Assembly: GCA_001839685.1 (NCBI GenBank) | Contig: MLAK01001239.1 | Coordinates: 3,170-26,415 of the forward strand | Direction of reading: 5' to 3' | DNA: 23,246 nucleotides | DNA from: Tritrichomonas foetus | Taxonomy: Eukaryota > Parabasalia > Tritrichomonadida > Tritrichomonadidae | In this document: positions 9,424 through 18,387 of the stretch, in pieces | Position numbering within the stretch: position 1 is the stretch's first letter | How the letters are laid out: every line of letters starts with the position of its first letter | Program-made: the position numbers and the translations under genes | The notes under the pieces: model-generated | What the model was told of the DNA's origin: nothing | The model's input: only the letters and a program-made list of their open reading frames with translations | The model's database searches: none

Positions 9424-10500
9424 TCACATGCCCGTGGGCTCTTCGTATACCTGTCTGACAAGTGAGAACACGTCTGCTGGACAGTGAGCACCCTCTTCAT
9501 TAATGAGCAGGGTGATTAGGTCTGGCGGGATGTAATCTCCTTCAACATTGAGGGCGACAACGTTTGAAGAAGTCGGGTCAACTTTGGACATAATTTGGTT
9601 TGGCTGGTGTAATGTCGTGAAGTTTTTGCCGCGGGTCGGCATAGAGTCTGTCAACTTCATGCTCCAGTACAAAGCTATGAACGGCTTTGCGTAGTGTTTT
9701 GCAGCAAGCGCAACTGAGTGAGAAAGGGAGTAGCTGACAACGCCACCATTTGCAAGTACGGCGAACACAGGAATGATGATTTTATTAATTTTCGGTAAAA
9801 TTGCAAAAACCGCAGAATCAGGAATAACTACGACGTTCACTTTGTTTCTCCGAAGTGATTCTGCCATCTGAATTCCATCATATTCTGGCGCTCTTTCTGG
9901 AACAAAAACGGTTATTCCGGCATGTCTGGCTGATAGAAAATTAATGATGGAATTTGAATATCCGAGGGTGAGAATTTTATCATGGCTGAATAAAAAATTC
10001 GGAGCTTGTTTGGCAATCGAGTCGTAGCTTACTCCGAGGTTATCTTTCATGCTGGTGATAATTTCGTTCATTCGCATTTTTAGAGTCGTATCGGCTGGAT
10101 TATTGAGATTGGGGTTTTGAATAACAAGCATGTCGAGAAACGATCGGGAATGCGAGCGGGGAATTTCACATTCACCTCCACCTCTAGCGCGCTTTTTAGA
10201 GGCTGTGGTGATCTGTGTACGCGGATGGAATGTCGATGACGAAGTTGCCAGCTGTTCTTCGCTCAGTCTGGCTTTAACTAGGTTGCAAATGTTGGTAATC
10301 ATAATATTGTTCTTGAAATGGCTGAGAAGCTCGTTTGTAATCTCGTTTAAAATTTGGGATACTTCCTCTGCAGTGGTAGCCTCTTGAAGTGAGGTTTCGA
10401 AAATTTGAATAACTTGTTCAGATACTTGGTAGGAGTCTGATATCTCGCGACGACGAACTTTTAACTCAAAAGCAAGTAATTCTTTCTTGACTGCACGCAT
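9424..10500 (-). CDS. EIF2B2: Translation initiation factor eIF2B, beta subunit
   Basis: Regulatory subunit of eIF2B, the GDP-GTP exchange factor for eIF2 in cytosolic translation initiation. Its 358 residues match the beta subunit (human 351). Residues 1-85 form the helical N-terminal domain, and 86-120 are a Ser/Thr/Lys-rich low-complexity linker. The Rossmann-like IF-2B domain spans about 140-358. It includes ILTLGYSNSI (176-185), VFVPERAPEYDG (198-209), VNVVVIPDSAVFAILPKINKI (221-241), the ANGGVV turn (250-255) and HSVALAAKHY (261-270). The C-terminal YIPPDLITLLINEEG (323-337) matches the beta-subunit YVPPELITLFISN signature better than alpha or delta, which is why I choose beta. A CCTTT motif (complement of 10517-10521), 17-21 bases upstream of the ATG, resembles the trichomonad M5 core promoter element, but the match is weak. 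Confidence 0.92.
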   Translation of the reverse strand: MRAVKKELLAFELKVRRREISDSYQVSEQVIQIFETSLQEATTAEEVSQILNEITNELLSHFKNNIMITNICNLVKARLSEEQLATSSSTFHPRTQITTASKKRARGGGECEIPRSHSRSFLDMLVIQNPNLNNPADTTLKMRMNEIITSMKDNLGVSYDSIAKQAPNFLFSHDKILTLGYSNSIINFLSARHAGITVFVPERAPEYDGIQMAESLRRNKVNVVVIPDSAVFAILPKINKIIIPVFAVLANGGVVSYSLSHSVALAAKHYAKPFIALYWSMKLTDSMPTRGKNFTTLHQPNQIMSKVDPTSSNVVALNVEGDYIPPDLITLLINEEGAHCPADVFSLVRQVYEEPTGM

Positions 10501-10903
10501 TTAAAAAATTGGCCATAAAGGTTTCAAGGTCTTTTAATGACCACATAAATTCTCATTTCTTATCAAAATTTTGGGAAATTGAAAGGAAAATTTTACCTTT
10601 CTTTGAGATGAGAATTATCGAAAGTTTTTCTATGTAATTAAATATAACATAAGCATATGACATTTTTGGAATTAGTGAGTGAAATCTGCCATGTCACATT
10701 TCGCTATATAATTTGTGGTATAATTGAATGGAATATACCATCAGCGGTGCAGACCAAATAAACTCTGAAAAATGACAATAAATTTGCCAGATTAAATCCA
10801 GGAAATTAAAAAATAGATAAAAATGAAAATAAAACGCTTTTATAAAGATATATATAATATAATATGAAAAGTAAAACAACAACAAATTGAAATAAAAACA
10901 TAC
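10501..10903. other. Spacer between two minus-strand genes
   Basis: About 400 AT-rich bases between the 5' end of eIF2B beta and the 3' end of the kinase gene. It should hold the eIF2B beta promoter. Reading frames overlapping it are shadows without coding character. No RNA gene or notable repeat is seen. Confidence 0.45.
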
Positions 10904-12211
10904 TTACGCATTAGGCTGACATTCAGAGAGCGGCTCTGGCCTCTTTCTATATGTAAAGCCGAGAAATGCAAGCTTCGCCCATTCGCTGTTGTCAATTTGT
11001 GGTGCGAAGTCGTTATCATACAAATTGTCTGTATTGAAATGCGAAAGGTCAAATGGATGGTTAATTGCTGGAACGAAAGGCGAAAGGTTTAAGTGCGGCT
11101 CTTCGAAGTTGAATCGTGTAAAGAACTTCGACTTCATGATTTCTGAGAGGGGCGGCCTCGTGGAAGCCGGCTGGAGGAGGGCCGTCATGAGATTGATTGC
11201 ATTTCTCGAAACAATCAAAAATTGAGGGAAAACAAGATGCTTCATTAAATTGTTGTCGCTTGTGCGAAGCATCTCAGCAGGAAACGGAAGTTTTCCATAG
11301 ATCAATTCATACATTATAACGCCAACTGACCACAAATCAGATCGATCTGTCGGCTCGCGGTCCTGGGCCACTTCTGGTGGCATATATCCAACTGTCGCGC
11401 ATCTGCGATACCGTTTATTGCGTTTTTGAATACTCGCATCGTCTAATAGCGATTTTATAAAGTCGTCGTCATTTGGAATATGCGATAGGCCAAAGTCTGT
11501 GAGTTTGAAATGGCCGTCACTCGTAAGCATAATATTTTCGGGTTTCAAATCGAGGTGGTAAATATTTTGGGCTTGGAGTTCTTGCAAGCAGAGTAATATT
11601 TCACCGATCACGAATTGAACTTGTTTTTCGCTGAGTGCAATGTTTGTCATGAGTCGGCGAAGGTCTCCACCTGGAAGATATTCCATTAGATAGTAAATAT
11701 TGACCTTGTCTTGAAAAGTTGCATATGTTTCGACTGATCGCTTAAGATGACATTTTGTGTAAATCTTTTTCTCTATTGCGACGTTGGCAATCAAACCGTT
11801 TTCAATGATTTTCGATTTTGGCATGACTTTCAATGCGTAGAATTGACCATCACTTTTATCGGTGACAAGATATATTGCTCCAAAACCGCCGCGACCGATC
11901 ATGGCGTGCTTTATGAACATGTTAGTTTTCACCTTTGTGCGAGTATAGCGTGTGTATTTATTGAATGATTGAGAAACTTTTTGGATTTTGCTGATTTTCT
12001 CACCTTCCGGAATTTCACTTGTGGCAATCTTTTCAATATCGTTGTTGTTGGCCTGATTGTCGACAATCGTTTTCTTCCAGTTTTCCTGGAGACAATTTTG
12101 GACCGCCTGGGCACGAAGAAGCATGTTTTGGTCTGGTTCGAAGACATTACGGCTGTATTGCTTGGGTGGAATATTATATGAGAGTTGCGCTGGTCGTCTG
12201 ATGACTGACAT
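10904..12211 (-). CDS. AGC-type serine/threonine protein kinase, NDR/LATS-like
   Basis: Protein kinase of 435 residues that phosphorylates Ser/Thr on unknown substrates. Domain landmarks are the Gly-rich loop GRGGFG (106-111), catalytic Lys K128, alpha-C Glu E147, HLD (219-221, usually HRD), KPEN (223-226), DFG (239-241) and the PPE motif (278-280, usually APE). A tail after the kinase domain ends in FLGFTY (416-421), a classic AGC hydrophobic motif with T420 as the likely phosphosite. Between DFG and PPE there is a longer insert, acidic (248-258) then basic (KRNKRYRR, 263-270), followed by T273. An insert here and a basic region before the kinase domain (80-100) are typical of NDR/LATS kinases. 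The Leu in HLD is atypical for AGC kinases but common in some CAMK kinases. The first 80 residues are unrecognised. The ATG at 12211 fits a short leader. Confidence 0.93.
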   Translation of the reverse strand: MSVIRRPAQLSYNIPPKQYSRNVFEPDQNMLLRAQAVQNCLQENWKKTIVDNQANNNDIEKIATSEIPEGEKISKIQKVSQSFNKYTRYTRTKVKTNMFIKHAMIGRGGFGAIYLVTDKSDGQFYALKVMPKSKIIENGLIANVAIEKKIYTKCHLKRSVETYATFQDKVNIYYLMEYLPGGDLRRLMTNIALSEKQVQFVIGEILLCLQELQAQNIYHLDLKPENIMLTSDGHFKLTDFGLSHIPNDDDFIKSLLDDASIQKRNKRYRRCATVGYMPPEVAQDREPTDRSDLWSVGVIMYELIYGKLPFPAEMLRTSDNNLMKHLVFPQFLIVSRNAINLMTALLQPASTRPPLSEIMKSKFFTRFNFEEPHLNLSPFVPAINHPFDLSHFNTDNLYDNDFAPQIDNSEWAKLAFLGFTYRKRPEPLSECQPNA

Positions 12212-12745
12212 TAAATATGGAAGCAGACAAAAATACGAACTAAAAATTTGAGAAGAAAAGTTTTTAATTGGAAAATCTGAAGGATTAGAAATTTTTTTGT
12301 GAGTGATGATGTATTTTTTGTGATGTTAAATTTTGGACTTTCAGAGCAAAGTAATTGAAAAGTATTATTTTTTGATAAATTAGTTGAATGAAGATAAATA
12401 TTGAAATTTGGTTTTGGGGATTTTGTGAAATATTACAAAAAAATAATGAGCTTTTTGATAAGATATTTAAATTCAAAAAGTAAATCGAAGTCTTTTCGTG
12501 AACAGTACGATTTTAAATGCGAATGTAGAAAGATATCTAAATTGAAAAATATGTTTTACATTTTGGAAAAACATAATATTCCATAAATGTTTGATTTTAC
12601 GATTAATATTGCGACAACTAAAATAAAGCTTTAAAAGATGTATACAAACTAAATAGTCTTAACGTACGAAATCACTAAAATGATCCTTATCATCAGTATT
12701 ACTTAATACCATCAGTCAAAAATCAAAACCCAAATAGCTAAAAGA

Positions 12746-12844
12746 ATGACGAAAATTTCCCTTATCGCAAACTTCGCAAATGGCCGAATTCAAAAATATT
12801 TCGAAAATGATTCTGAAGAAGCTATTGTTTCAGTTTTCGGGTGA
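12746..12844 (+). other. Short coding-like frame, 32 codons
   Basis: ATG-initiated frame of 32 codons (opens MTKISLIANFANGRIQ, ends SVFG) with GC content and codon choice like the real genes nearby. It is too short to assign and has no visible homology. It may be a micropeptide or a gene remnant, or chance. Confidence 0.2.
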
Positions 12845-13137
12845 ACAGCTTTCAGTCAATTGTTAAATCTATTTTTTATAGTTATGAGCCATATTTATTC
12901 ATAGTTTTGAAATTTTGCAACAATTAAACCGAAAAAAGAGCGATTTTGGAGAAAGCCTAAAAAAAAATTGTGAGAAGCTTTTTTTCCAAGAATCATAAAG
13001 ATTATAATACTGCTTCCCATAATTCTATTTACACTTCTTCTATCGATTTTTAATTAAAAATCGCGAAAATTTTGATAGTTTTAACTCAGTGATGTTGAAT
13101 TAATTCAATTTCCATTTGACAAATAAGAATGTATTGA

Positions 13138-13353
13138 AATCTTTTCTGTCATAAAATTTTAGTATATGAAGAAAATAGACTGGCAGTCCTCAACAGCACA
13201 TTCTCAAGCAGGGATACAGATACAACGATTGAAAGACCAAATCAAGAAAAATGGAATCCAATATGTTTTTTTCCAGACTCAATGCCAAGTGAATTTTCTG
13301 ATGACTCGCCATTTAGATGGCAAAACATTCATAATCTTCTCATTGATGCCTAA
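13138..13353 (+). pseudogene. Possible gene remnant, 71 open codons
   Basis: A stop-to-stop frame of 71 codons ending at TAA 13351-13353. Its translation has the composition of a natural protein (Asp, Ser, Pro, Trp and Asn, for instance RDTDTTIERPNQEKWNPI and SEFSDDSPFRWQNIH). The base composition is clearly richer in G and C than the surrounding spacer. The frame has no upstream ATG and only one internal Met near the end, so it looks like a piece of a broken gene. It overlaps a longer ATG frame in another phase (13166-13426), whose C-terminal half is merely hydrophobic AT-rich translation. No family is recognised. A chance origin cannot be excluded, since a stop-free run of this length is expected about once in a region this size. 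Confidence 0.25.
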
Positions 13354-14270
13354 ATTTTTTTTATTTATATCAAAATTATTAATATTTTTTTTATACTTCA
13401 TTTTTGTATTTTGGAAAACATTATAATTTTCGATGGAGGGTCATATGATANTAAAAAGCACGATTTATGATAAGAAATAATCACGATATTAATGCTATAA
13501 AATCACTTTTTATCTCAATAATTCTCAGAAATTTCTGTGGGGTTTATTTTTTTCTCACAATTTTTTTTTGGATTTGGTTTTCTCTGTATCTTGATTTTTA
13601 AATTATAATATTTATATATTATTAATAGGATTACAATTAAATATTTTTTAGATGACAATAATATCAACAATTATTCATTTAGATCTCTCAATNGTCTTCT
13701 ACATCTAGAGCTAGTTAGTTTGTATACATCTGCTTTAAAAAACTTTTTGTGAAATGATTCAATCTATTTCGGTCATTATAGAACTTAAAATATAATATTT
13801 CAGAAATTACATAATTAGAGAGCCAAACAGTCTAAATAAAATTAGGATCCAATTTATTGAAGTTAGAATCCAGTTCATGAATCTAAATCATCGAGCATGT
13901 CAAAAATTGAATACACACATGGTCAATGTGAAATTCAGAAACCGAAAAACCATTCTATTCAATTTTTACTCCAAAAACTTGAAAAAATATAGAAAGGAAT
14001 CCTCTTGACATTCCTCATCCTCTTTGCATAAACACATTTATATTAAAAAGATTCATTCATTAAAAGTGTTGAGTAAAACTAAATCATTTCAACACCTGTC
14101 AAAATTTCCGAAATTTGTACATATCCTTTTCTCAATATTTTACATAGATAATACGAATAATTAAACAGATATACTTGTATAATTAGATCTCTAAATATAT
14201 AAATATTAAAAAATCAAGACTTTATAATAAAAATCACAAGATATTAAGATTCTTTAATTTCAAAATGAAT

Positions 14271-14326
14271 TAAATTTTTGAAAAAAAATGAGATAAATTT
14301 TTGAAAAAAAATGAGATAAATTTTTT
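14271..14326. repeat. 23-bp tandem repeat, about 2.4 copies
   Basis: Two exact copies of a 23-base unit beginning TAAATTTTTGAAAAAAAATG (14271-14293, 14294-14316), followed by a partial third unit of TAAATTTTT. Noncoding, in the gene-poor region. Confidence 0.85.
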
Positions 14327-14496
14327 TTTCAATGGTGGTTTTTCAATGAGGGCGTTTTTTTATTTCATATTTCTCACAATTCTCGATCCCAGTGATAATC
14401 ATTTAATAGAAAAAGCTTGATGGTTTCATTATCAATCCTGTGCAATAAACATACAATTATTTATTCAATTTTTGTTATTTCGAAGGTGATGTCGGG

Positions 14497-14727
14497 TTAA
14501 ACTCTCTCAAAGATTGATGCAAGTGATTGAGTTAATAAAAATTTAAATTTATTTAAAAAAACATTTGTCATAAGACAGCATTTCTGTATTCCAATACTAA
14601 AAATACCAGTAATTCTTGATGATTTATTTTGTGGAACTCGGAATAAAATATTAATAACAGCATTACTATATTGATTGTGGTCAACACCTTCATGTGAACG
14701 ATTCTGGCCGATTAGATCATTCTTTTT
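14497..14727 (-). pseudogene. Possible gene remnant, 76 open codons
   Basis: Stop-to-stop frame on the minus strand between TGA (14728-14730) and TAA (14497-14499). The upstream part of the translation looks like a folded protein (NDLIGQNRSHEGVDHNQYSN, then AVINILFRVPQNKSSRITGI). Towards the end it becomes Phe/Leu/Lys-rich and ordinary. Upstream of the TGA the same frame continues with ten protein-like codons before the next stop, so the TGA may interrupt an older gene. No ATG precedes the coding-like part and no family is recognised. Low certainty. Confidence 0.25.
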
Positions 14728-15270
14728 TCATGCTTTAGTTTTGATAGTTAGAGACCATTTATCAATTTAAATATTAACTCAAATCACTTTCGATTTTGCC
14801 ATTTCTCACCTTAAATAAATTCGTTTCTCTAGTGTTTGAATAATTCAAAGTTGAACTATGGAAGTTCATTTATCGAACGTGAAATGAAGAAATACTTCCT
14901 CATTCACTTATTTCTATTATTCTTGAATTTGACATTTTTCATAATTTGACACTTTTTTCGGATCAGAAATATTTTTTAAAAATCTTAAGTGTCTGAACAT
15001 ATGATAAAAATATCAATTTGTATCTCGATACAGCAAGCCTCTCAATCTCTAATCAAGCCAAAAATCATTCAAGATATATCTTTTGAATCATGAGAGGTCT
15101 CTTTCAAAAATGATAAAGAAATATGACCATATAGCAGATCAAATCATTTTATTTTAACGTTGTGTAAAACATAAATATTCTTAAATAGAAAATGATATTT
15201 TAAGAGAATATATCTTAATTGATGATAAATAATATTTATATAAAAACAAAAAAGTAAATAATTATAAAAT

Positions 15271-18135
15271 CTATTCTGGTGTTACAAGATAAGTTGTCAT
15301 TACACCGCTCTTCACTTCAACTTCACCTCTTTCTTTAATGTTCAAATTTCCTCCAAAAATCAATTCATATACAGTTGGCGAAATATGAACCATCATTGGA
15401 ATTCCATGATGTTCCATTTGTTGTGCCATGTTAATTGCTGGACCTAAAATTTCAAATGTTGGTCGATCAATACCAAGAACACCAGCAACAAGAGGTCCAC
15501 CAGTATTTACACCGACACGAATTCTCAAATTTTGGTTAATTTCTGAATTTACTTTTAATACAGCCTTTATGGAATCTATACCAAAAGATACAGTTTCATG
15601 AGCATGAATTTTTGGCTGATTATTCGTTTCAAATATACCACCAGCACACATATAACAATCACCGATACATTTAATCTTAGTGAGCGTTGAATATTGTGCA
15701 AGAGCAATATCAAATTCTTTAAATAACATGTTTAATGTCGACATAACTTGTGCTGCTTGTAAAGATGCACACCACGGTGTAAATTCAACAATATCCATGA
15801 ATAAAACACTAGCTGAAGGAACAGAGAAAGAAATATCTTTTTCACCTTGTTGTAAACCATCCACAATAACTGGTGGCAATATATGTCGAAGAAGTGAATC
15901 ACTTCTCATTTTCTCTTCTTTCAATAATTTATCACTTCTTCGATTTTGTGTGATATCACGGATGACAAAAATCAAGTTTTCAATTTGTGTATCAGCATTG
16001 ATTGTTTTAATAACGCCATTACCATTAATTGGAGTAATTGATACATTCAAATAGAGTTTTGCACCATCAGCAGATATCATTTTCACGTTTTGTGAGCTTT
16101 GAACTTTACCAGTTTTATTAATGATTCCATTAATCATATTCTTTAAAGAATCATAGTTTTTATTATGCATGAAATTCAAGGATAGGAAATCTTTACCAAT
16201 TGGATTAGTCGAAAAAATTCTTTCTGCGGCAGGATTAACTTTAGTGATGCACAAATTCAAATCAGTGAAGAAAACAGCATCAAGGAATTTTTCAATAACA
16301 CTATTATAAAAAGCGTCTGATAAGTTAGCACTTTTTCGTTCTTTTTCTGAGAAATGACCAGATAAAACCGAAACAATGGCTTTTGAGCTGAGTAAAGTGT
16401 CAGGTGGAAGATGCATCATCATTTCAACCATCCATTTCAAATGCTTATTGATCTTTTGAACTTCAACAAGTAAGAAAAGTGCCAAAAATAAAGTTGCAAT
16501 TATTACTAATGCGATACAAAGAATCATGATTTGAATCTTACCATTAAAATTGTCAAAAGCGACAATTGGTAAATTATCTAATTCAGGTGCAATTGCCTGA
16601 TCATAGATATAATTAGAGCCAACATACCAAATCTTTTCAAGCAAATCATATGCACGGCTTTTTGAGATATCTCCACTTTCACGATCAACATTCGTTAATT
16701 CACTTACAACCTGTTCAATGTAATAATCAAGAATCATGTAATCAGTATCAGTGGCTCTACATTTTATAAGATTATCAAATTGATTCATTGAGTGAGGAGT
16801 GCAATTAGTATTTTGATTGTCGAATAAAATATTATAAGCATGTGAATCTATTTGGGAAATTGGACTTACATAAAATGGATCTTTTTGTCCAATTTTTGCA
16901 TTACGCAAAAATTTGCGACTACTGGAAATTAATTCATTAGTCATATTGAGACTGGTGGCCATATTATCACCAGGGAATTTATGTCCATATTGGGCTGATG
17001 CAATTCTTAATAATTCCAGATAAGTAAGAATCGAAGAAGTATAAGAAAATCCAATATTTCGTGTTTGTGCAGCAGTAATGATTAAAGAATTTCCAGGCTC
17101 TTTAATATATAAATAAATGAATAATAAACTTGCAAGTCCAAATAAAAAGAGGATTACAATTCCTGAAGAAATCATAAACATTGCATTTCCTTCTGGTTTA
17201 TCAACAAATGAAGATAAAATAGCGAGCATGTTATCTTCATGTTTATTTCGAATAACTTCTACATCCTCATCTTCATCTTCTTCAGAATCTTCATCTTGTC
17301 CGTGAATTTTCATGGATTGAACAATTTGAGAGATTGCTTGCTTTGGGACAGTTAAAAAGCTATGCATAACTGACCATTTGGTTTCTTGAATCTTTTTGTT
17401 AATAATTACAATGAAAACAATACACAAAACTAATAAAATGCAAATATATAATGGAACTAAAAACATTAAAGCATCTAAAATTTGACTAATTGAATCATTA
17501 TAATACGTACTCATTGCATCGCATGCGCTAATTAAGCCAGTATAAGTTCTTTCAGCATGATTAAATAATGTTGGAAATTCGTAAGATTTAATCAGATTAT
17601 CATGTTCTTCTTTTTTAGTAGAAATGATTTGATTACCTAAAATTCCCATATAAGTCATTGCAGCATCGATTGATTTCATTGTTACAGTTTTAGTTACATT
17701 GTCAGGGTAATCTATAACTTGGTAAGAATAGAAAGTATTAGTTGGTTCAAAAATGATTTGAGTGAAAGTATAAAGTGATGGGATATCATCTGCACTATAG
17801 TCATAGACTTTTTTCATCTTAATTAATAAATCATCAACTTTATTAATCATGAATGACATTTGAATTGAAGGATCACTTGAATTTCCTAAACTGTCTGGAT
17901 ATCCATTTTCATGAACATATTCAGATGAGTTTTCGAATCCATTGACTCGTCTAAAGAAGTCGCGTGTTGCAACTATAGCCATATGTGCAGAATTAACCGA
18001 AACTGTACTAGTATATGCCGATATCATGACTAATTCTGTTGTTGTAAATAATTGAATTGCAACAACAAGCAATGTAACTGGTGCAGCAATGACAATAGCC
18101 AATAAAAAGTAAAAGAGAATCATAATATTGGTCAT
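15271..18135 (-). CDS. Transmembrane PAS-adenylyl cyclase, C-terminal part
   Basis: Class III nucleotide cyclase converting ATP to cAMP at the membrane. The open frame runs unbroken from 18384; its first ATG is at 18135, so this is the conservative start. Residue numbers count the codon at 18279 as 1. Membrane spans lie at about 52-78, 267-293, 367-391 and 582-606, enclosing two large loops that may be sensory (80-265 and 392-580). An acidic stretch (DEDSEEDEDEDVEV) lies at 329-342. A PAS domain covers about 655-780 and the cyclase about 800-1000. Metal-binding aspartates are D829 (FMDIVEFT) and D874 (IGD). K870 in TKIKCIGD marks adenine specificity. The usual second specificity Asp is Glu (E943) and the usual transition-state Arg is Gln (Q954), while N950 is kept. 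It is in frame with the preceding gene, separated by one TAA, so both are probably one gene. Confidence 0.93.
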   Translation of the reverse strand: MTNIMILFYFLLAIVIAAPVTLLVVAIQLFTTTELVMISAYTSTVSVNSAHMAIVATRDFFRRVNGFENSSEYVHENGYPDSLGNSSDPSIQMSFMINKVDDLLIKMKKVYDYSADDIPSLYTFTQIIFEPTNTFYSYQVIDYPDNVTKTVTMKSIDAAMTYMGILGNQIISTKKEEHDNLIKSYEFPTLFNHAERTYTGLISACDAMSTYYNDSISQILDALMFLVPLYICILLVLCIVFIVIINKKIQETKWSVMHSFLTVPKQAISQIVQSMKIHGQDEDSEEDEDEDVEVIRNKHEDNMLAILSSFVDKPEGNAMFMISSGIVILFLFGLASLLFIYLYIKEPGNSLIITAAQTRNIGFSYTSSILTYLELLRIASAQYGHKFPGDNMATSLNMTNELISSSRKFLRNAKIGQKDPFYVSPISQIDSHAYNILFDNQNTNCTPHSMNQFDNLIKCRATDTDYMILDYYIEQVVSELTNVDRESGDISKSRAYDLLEKIWYVGSNYIYDQAIAPELDNLPIVAFDNFNGKIQIMILCIALVIIATLFLALFLLVEVQKINKHLKWMVEMMMHLPPDTLLSSKAIVSVLSGHFSEKERKSANLSDAFYNSVIEKFLDAVFFTDLNLCITKVNPAAERIFSTNPIGKDFLSLNFMHNKNYDSLKNMINGIINKTGKVQSSQNVKMISADGAKLYLNVSITPINGNGVIKTINADTQIENLIFVIRDITQNRRSDKLLKEEKMRSDSLLRHILPPVIVDGLQQGEKDISFSVPSASVLFMDIVEFTPWCASLQAAQVMSTLNMLFKEFDIALAQYSTLTKIKCIGDCYMCAGGIFETNNQPKIHAHETVSFGIDSIKAVLKVNSEINQNLRIRVGVNTGGPLVAGVLGIDRPTFEILGPAINMAQQMEHHGIPMMVHISPTVYELIFGGNLNIKERGEVEVKSGVMTTYLVTPE

Positions 18136-18384
18136 TCGAATAACAGGGAATTTAATTGAAGTTATTGCACTTCGAATAGATGCATAAATACCATCATCTG
18201 CAAGATCAGCAGGTTCAAAAACTATTGATCGCGAATGTGAACTAGTTACTGATGAATCAAGTAGATTGGCGATTGCCAAATCTTTTTCATTTGTAGATTC
18301 TTTAACAATATCATTTAATGTTGGAAATAGTTGGTGTGCTTCATTTTCAGCTTTATCTTCAACAATTGTTTGTCCACTTTTTAG
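18136..18384 (-). other. Open in-frame linker of the cyclase before its first ATG
   Basis: These 83 codons keep the cyclase frame open right up to the TAA of the upstream gene. They read as ordinary protein (for instance SGQTIVEDKAENEAHQLFPT and FEPADLADDGIYASIRSAIT) and lack any ATG. A gene that truly began at 18135 would not need this coding character. It therefore supports one formerly or actually continuous gene of about 1,583 codons rather than two adjacent genes. Confidence 0.8.
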
Positions 18385-18387
18385 TTA
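18385..18387 (-). other. In-frame TAA splitting the cyclase gene
   Basis: The N-terminal part ends WHQNYT then TAA. The next codons CTA AAA AGT continue in the same phase into the cyclase part. It may be a genuine inactivating substitution, an assembly or sequencing error, or a read-through stop; the next codon CTA is a context known to favour read-through after UGA. The sequence alone cannot decide. Confidence 0.85.

Larger units (their letters stand above)
12212..15270. other. Gene-poor 3-kb region with coding-like fragments
   Basis: Largest gap in the window. Its right part borders the 3' end of the cyclase gene and its left part must hold the kinase promoter. There is one ambiguous base at 13451 and one at 13693, so sequence quality is uncertain there. 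No full-length gene is visible. Three short segments look more like coding DNA than their surroundings: 12746-12844 (plus), 13138-13353 (plus) and 14497-14727 (minus). They are listed separately. The rest is simple AT-rich sequence, including a 23-bp tandem repeat at 14271-14326. No transposase, reverse transcriptase or terminal inverted repeat was recognised. Confidence 0.5.

Noticed and set aside
12401..12586. 61-residue plus-strand frame upstream of the kinase
   Set aside because: It starts at TTG, is Lys/Phe/Ser-rich and fits chance translation of AT-rich DNA.
13166..13426. 86-residue plus-strand ATG frame in the gene-poor gap
   Set aside because: Its second half is Phe/Leu/Ile translation of AT-rich spacer. 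Another frame over 13138-13353 has the better protein character.
18136..18279. A 1002-residue start for the cyclase at 18279
   Set aside because: The codon at 18279 is TTG, which is not a normal eukaryotic start. The frame is open further upstream to the TAA at 18385, and the first ATG is at 18135.
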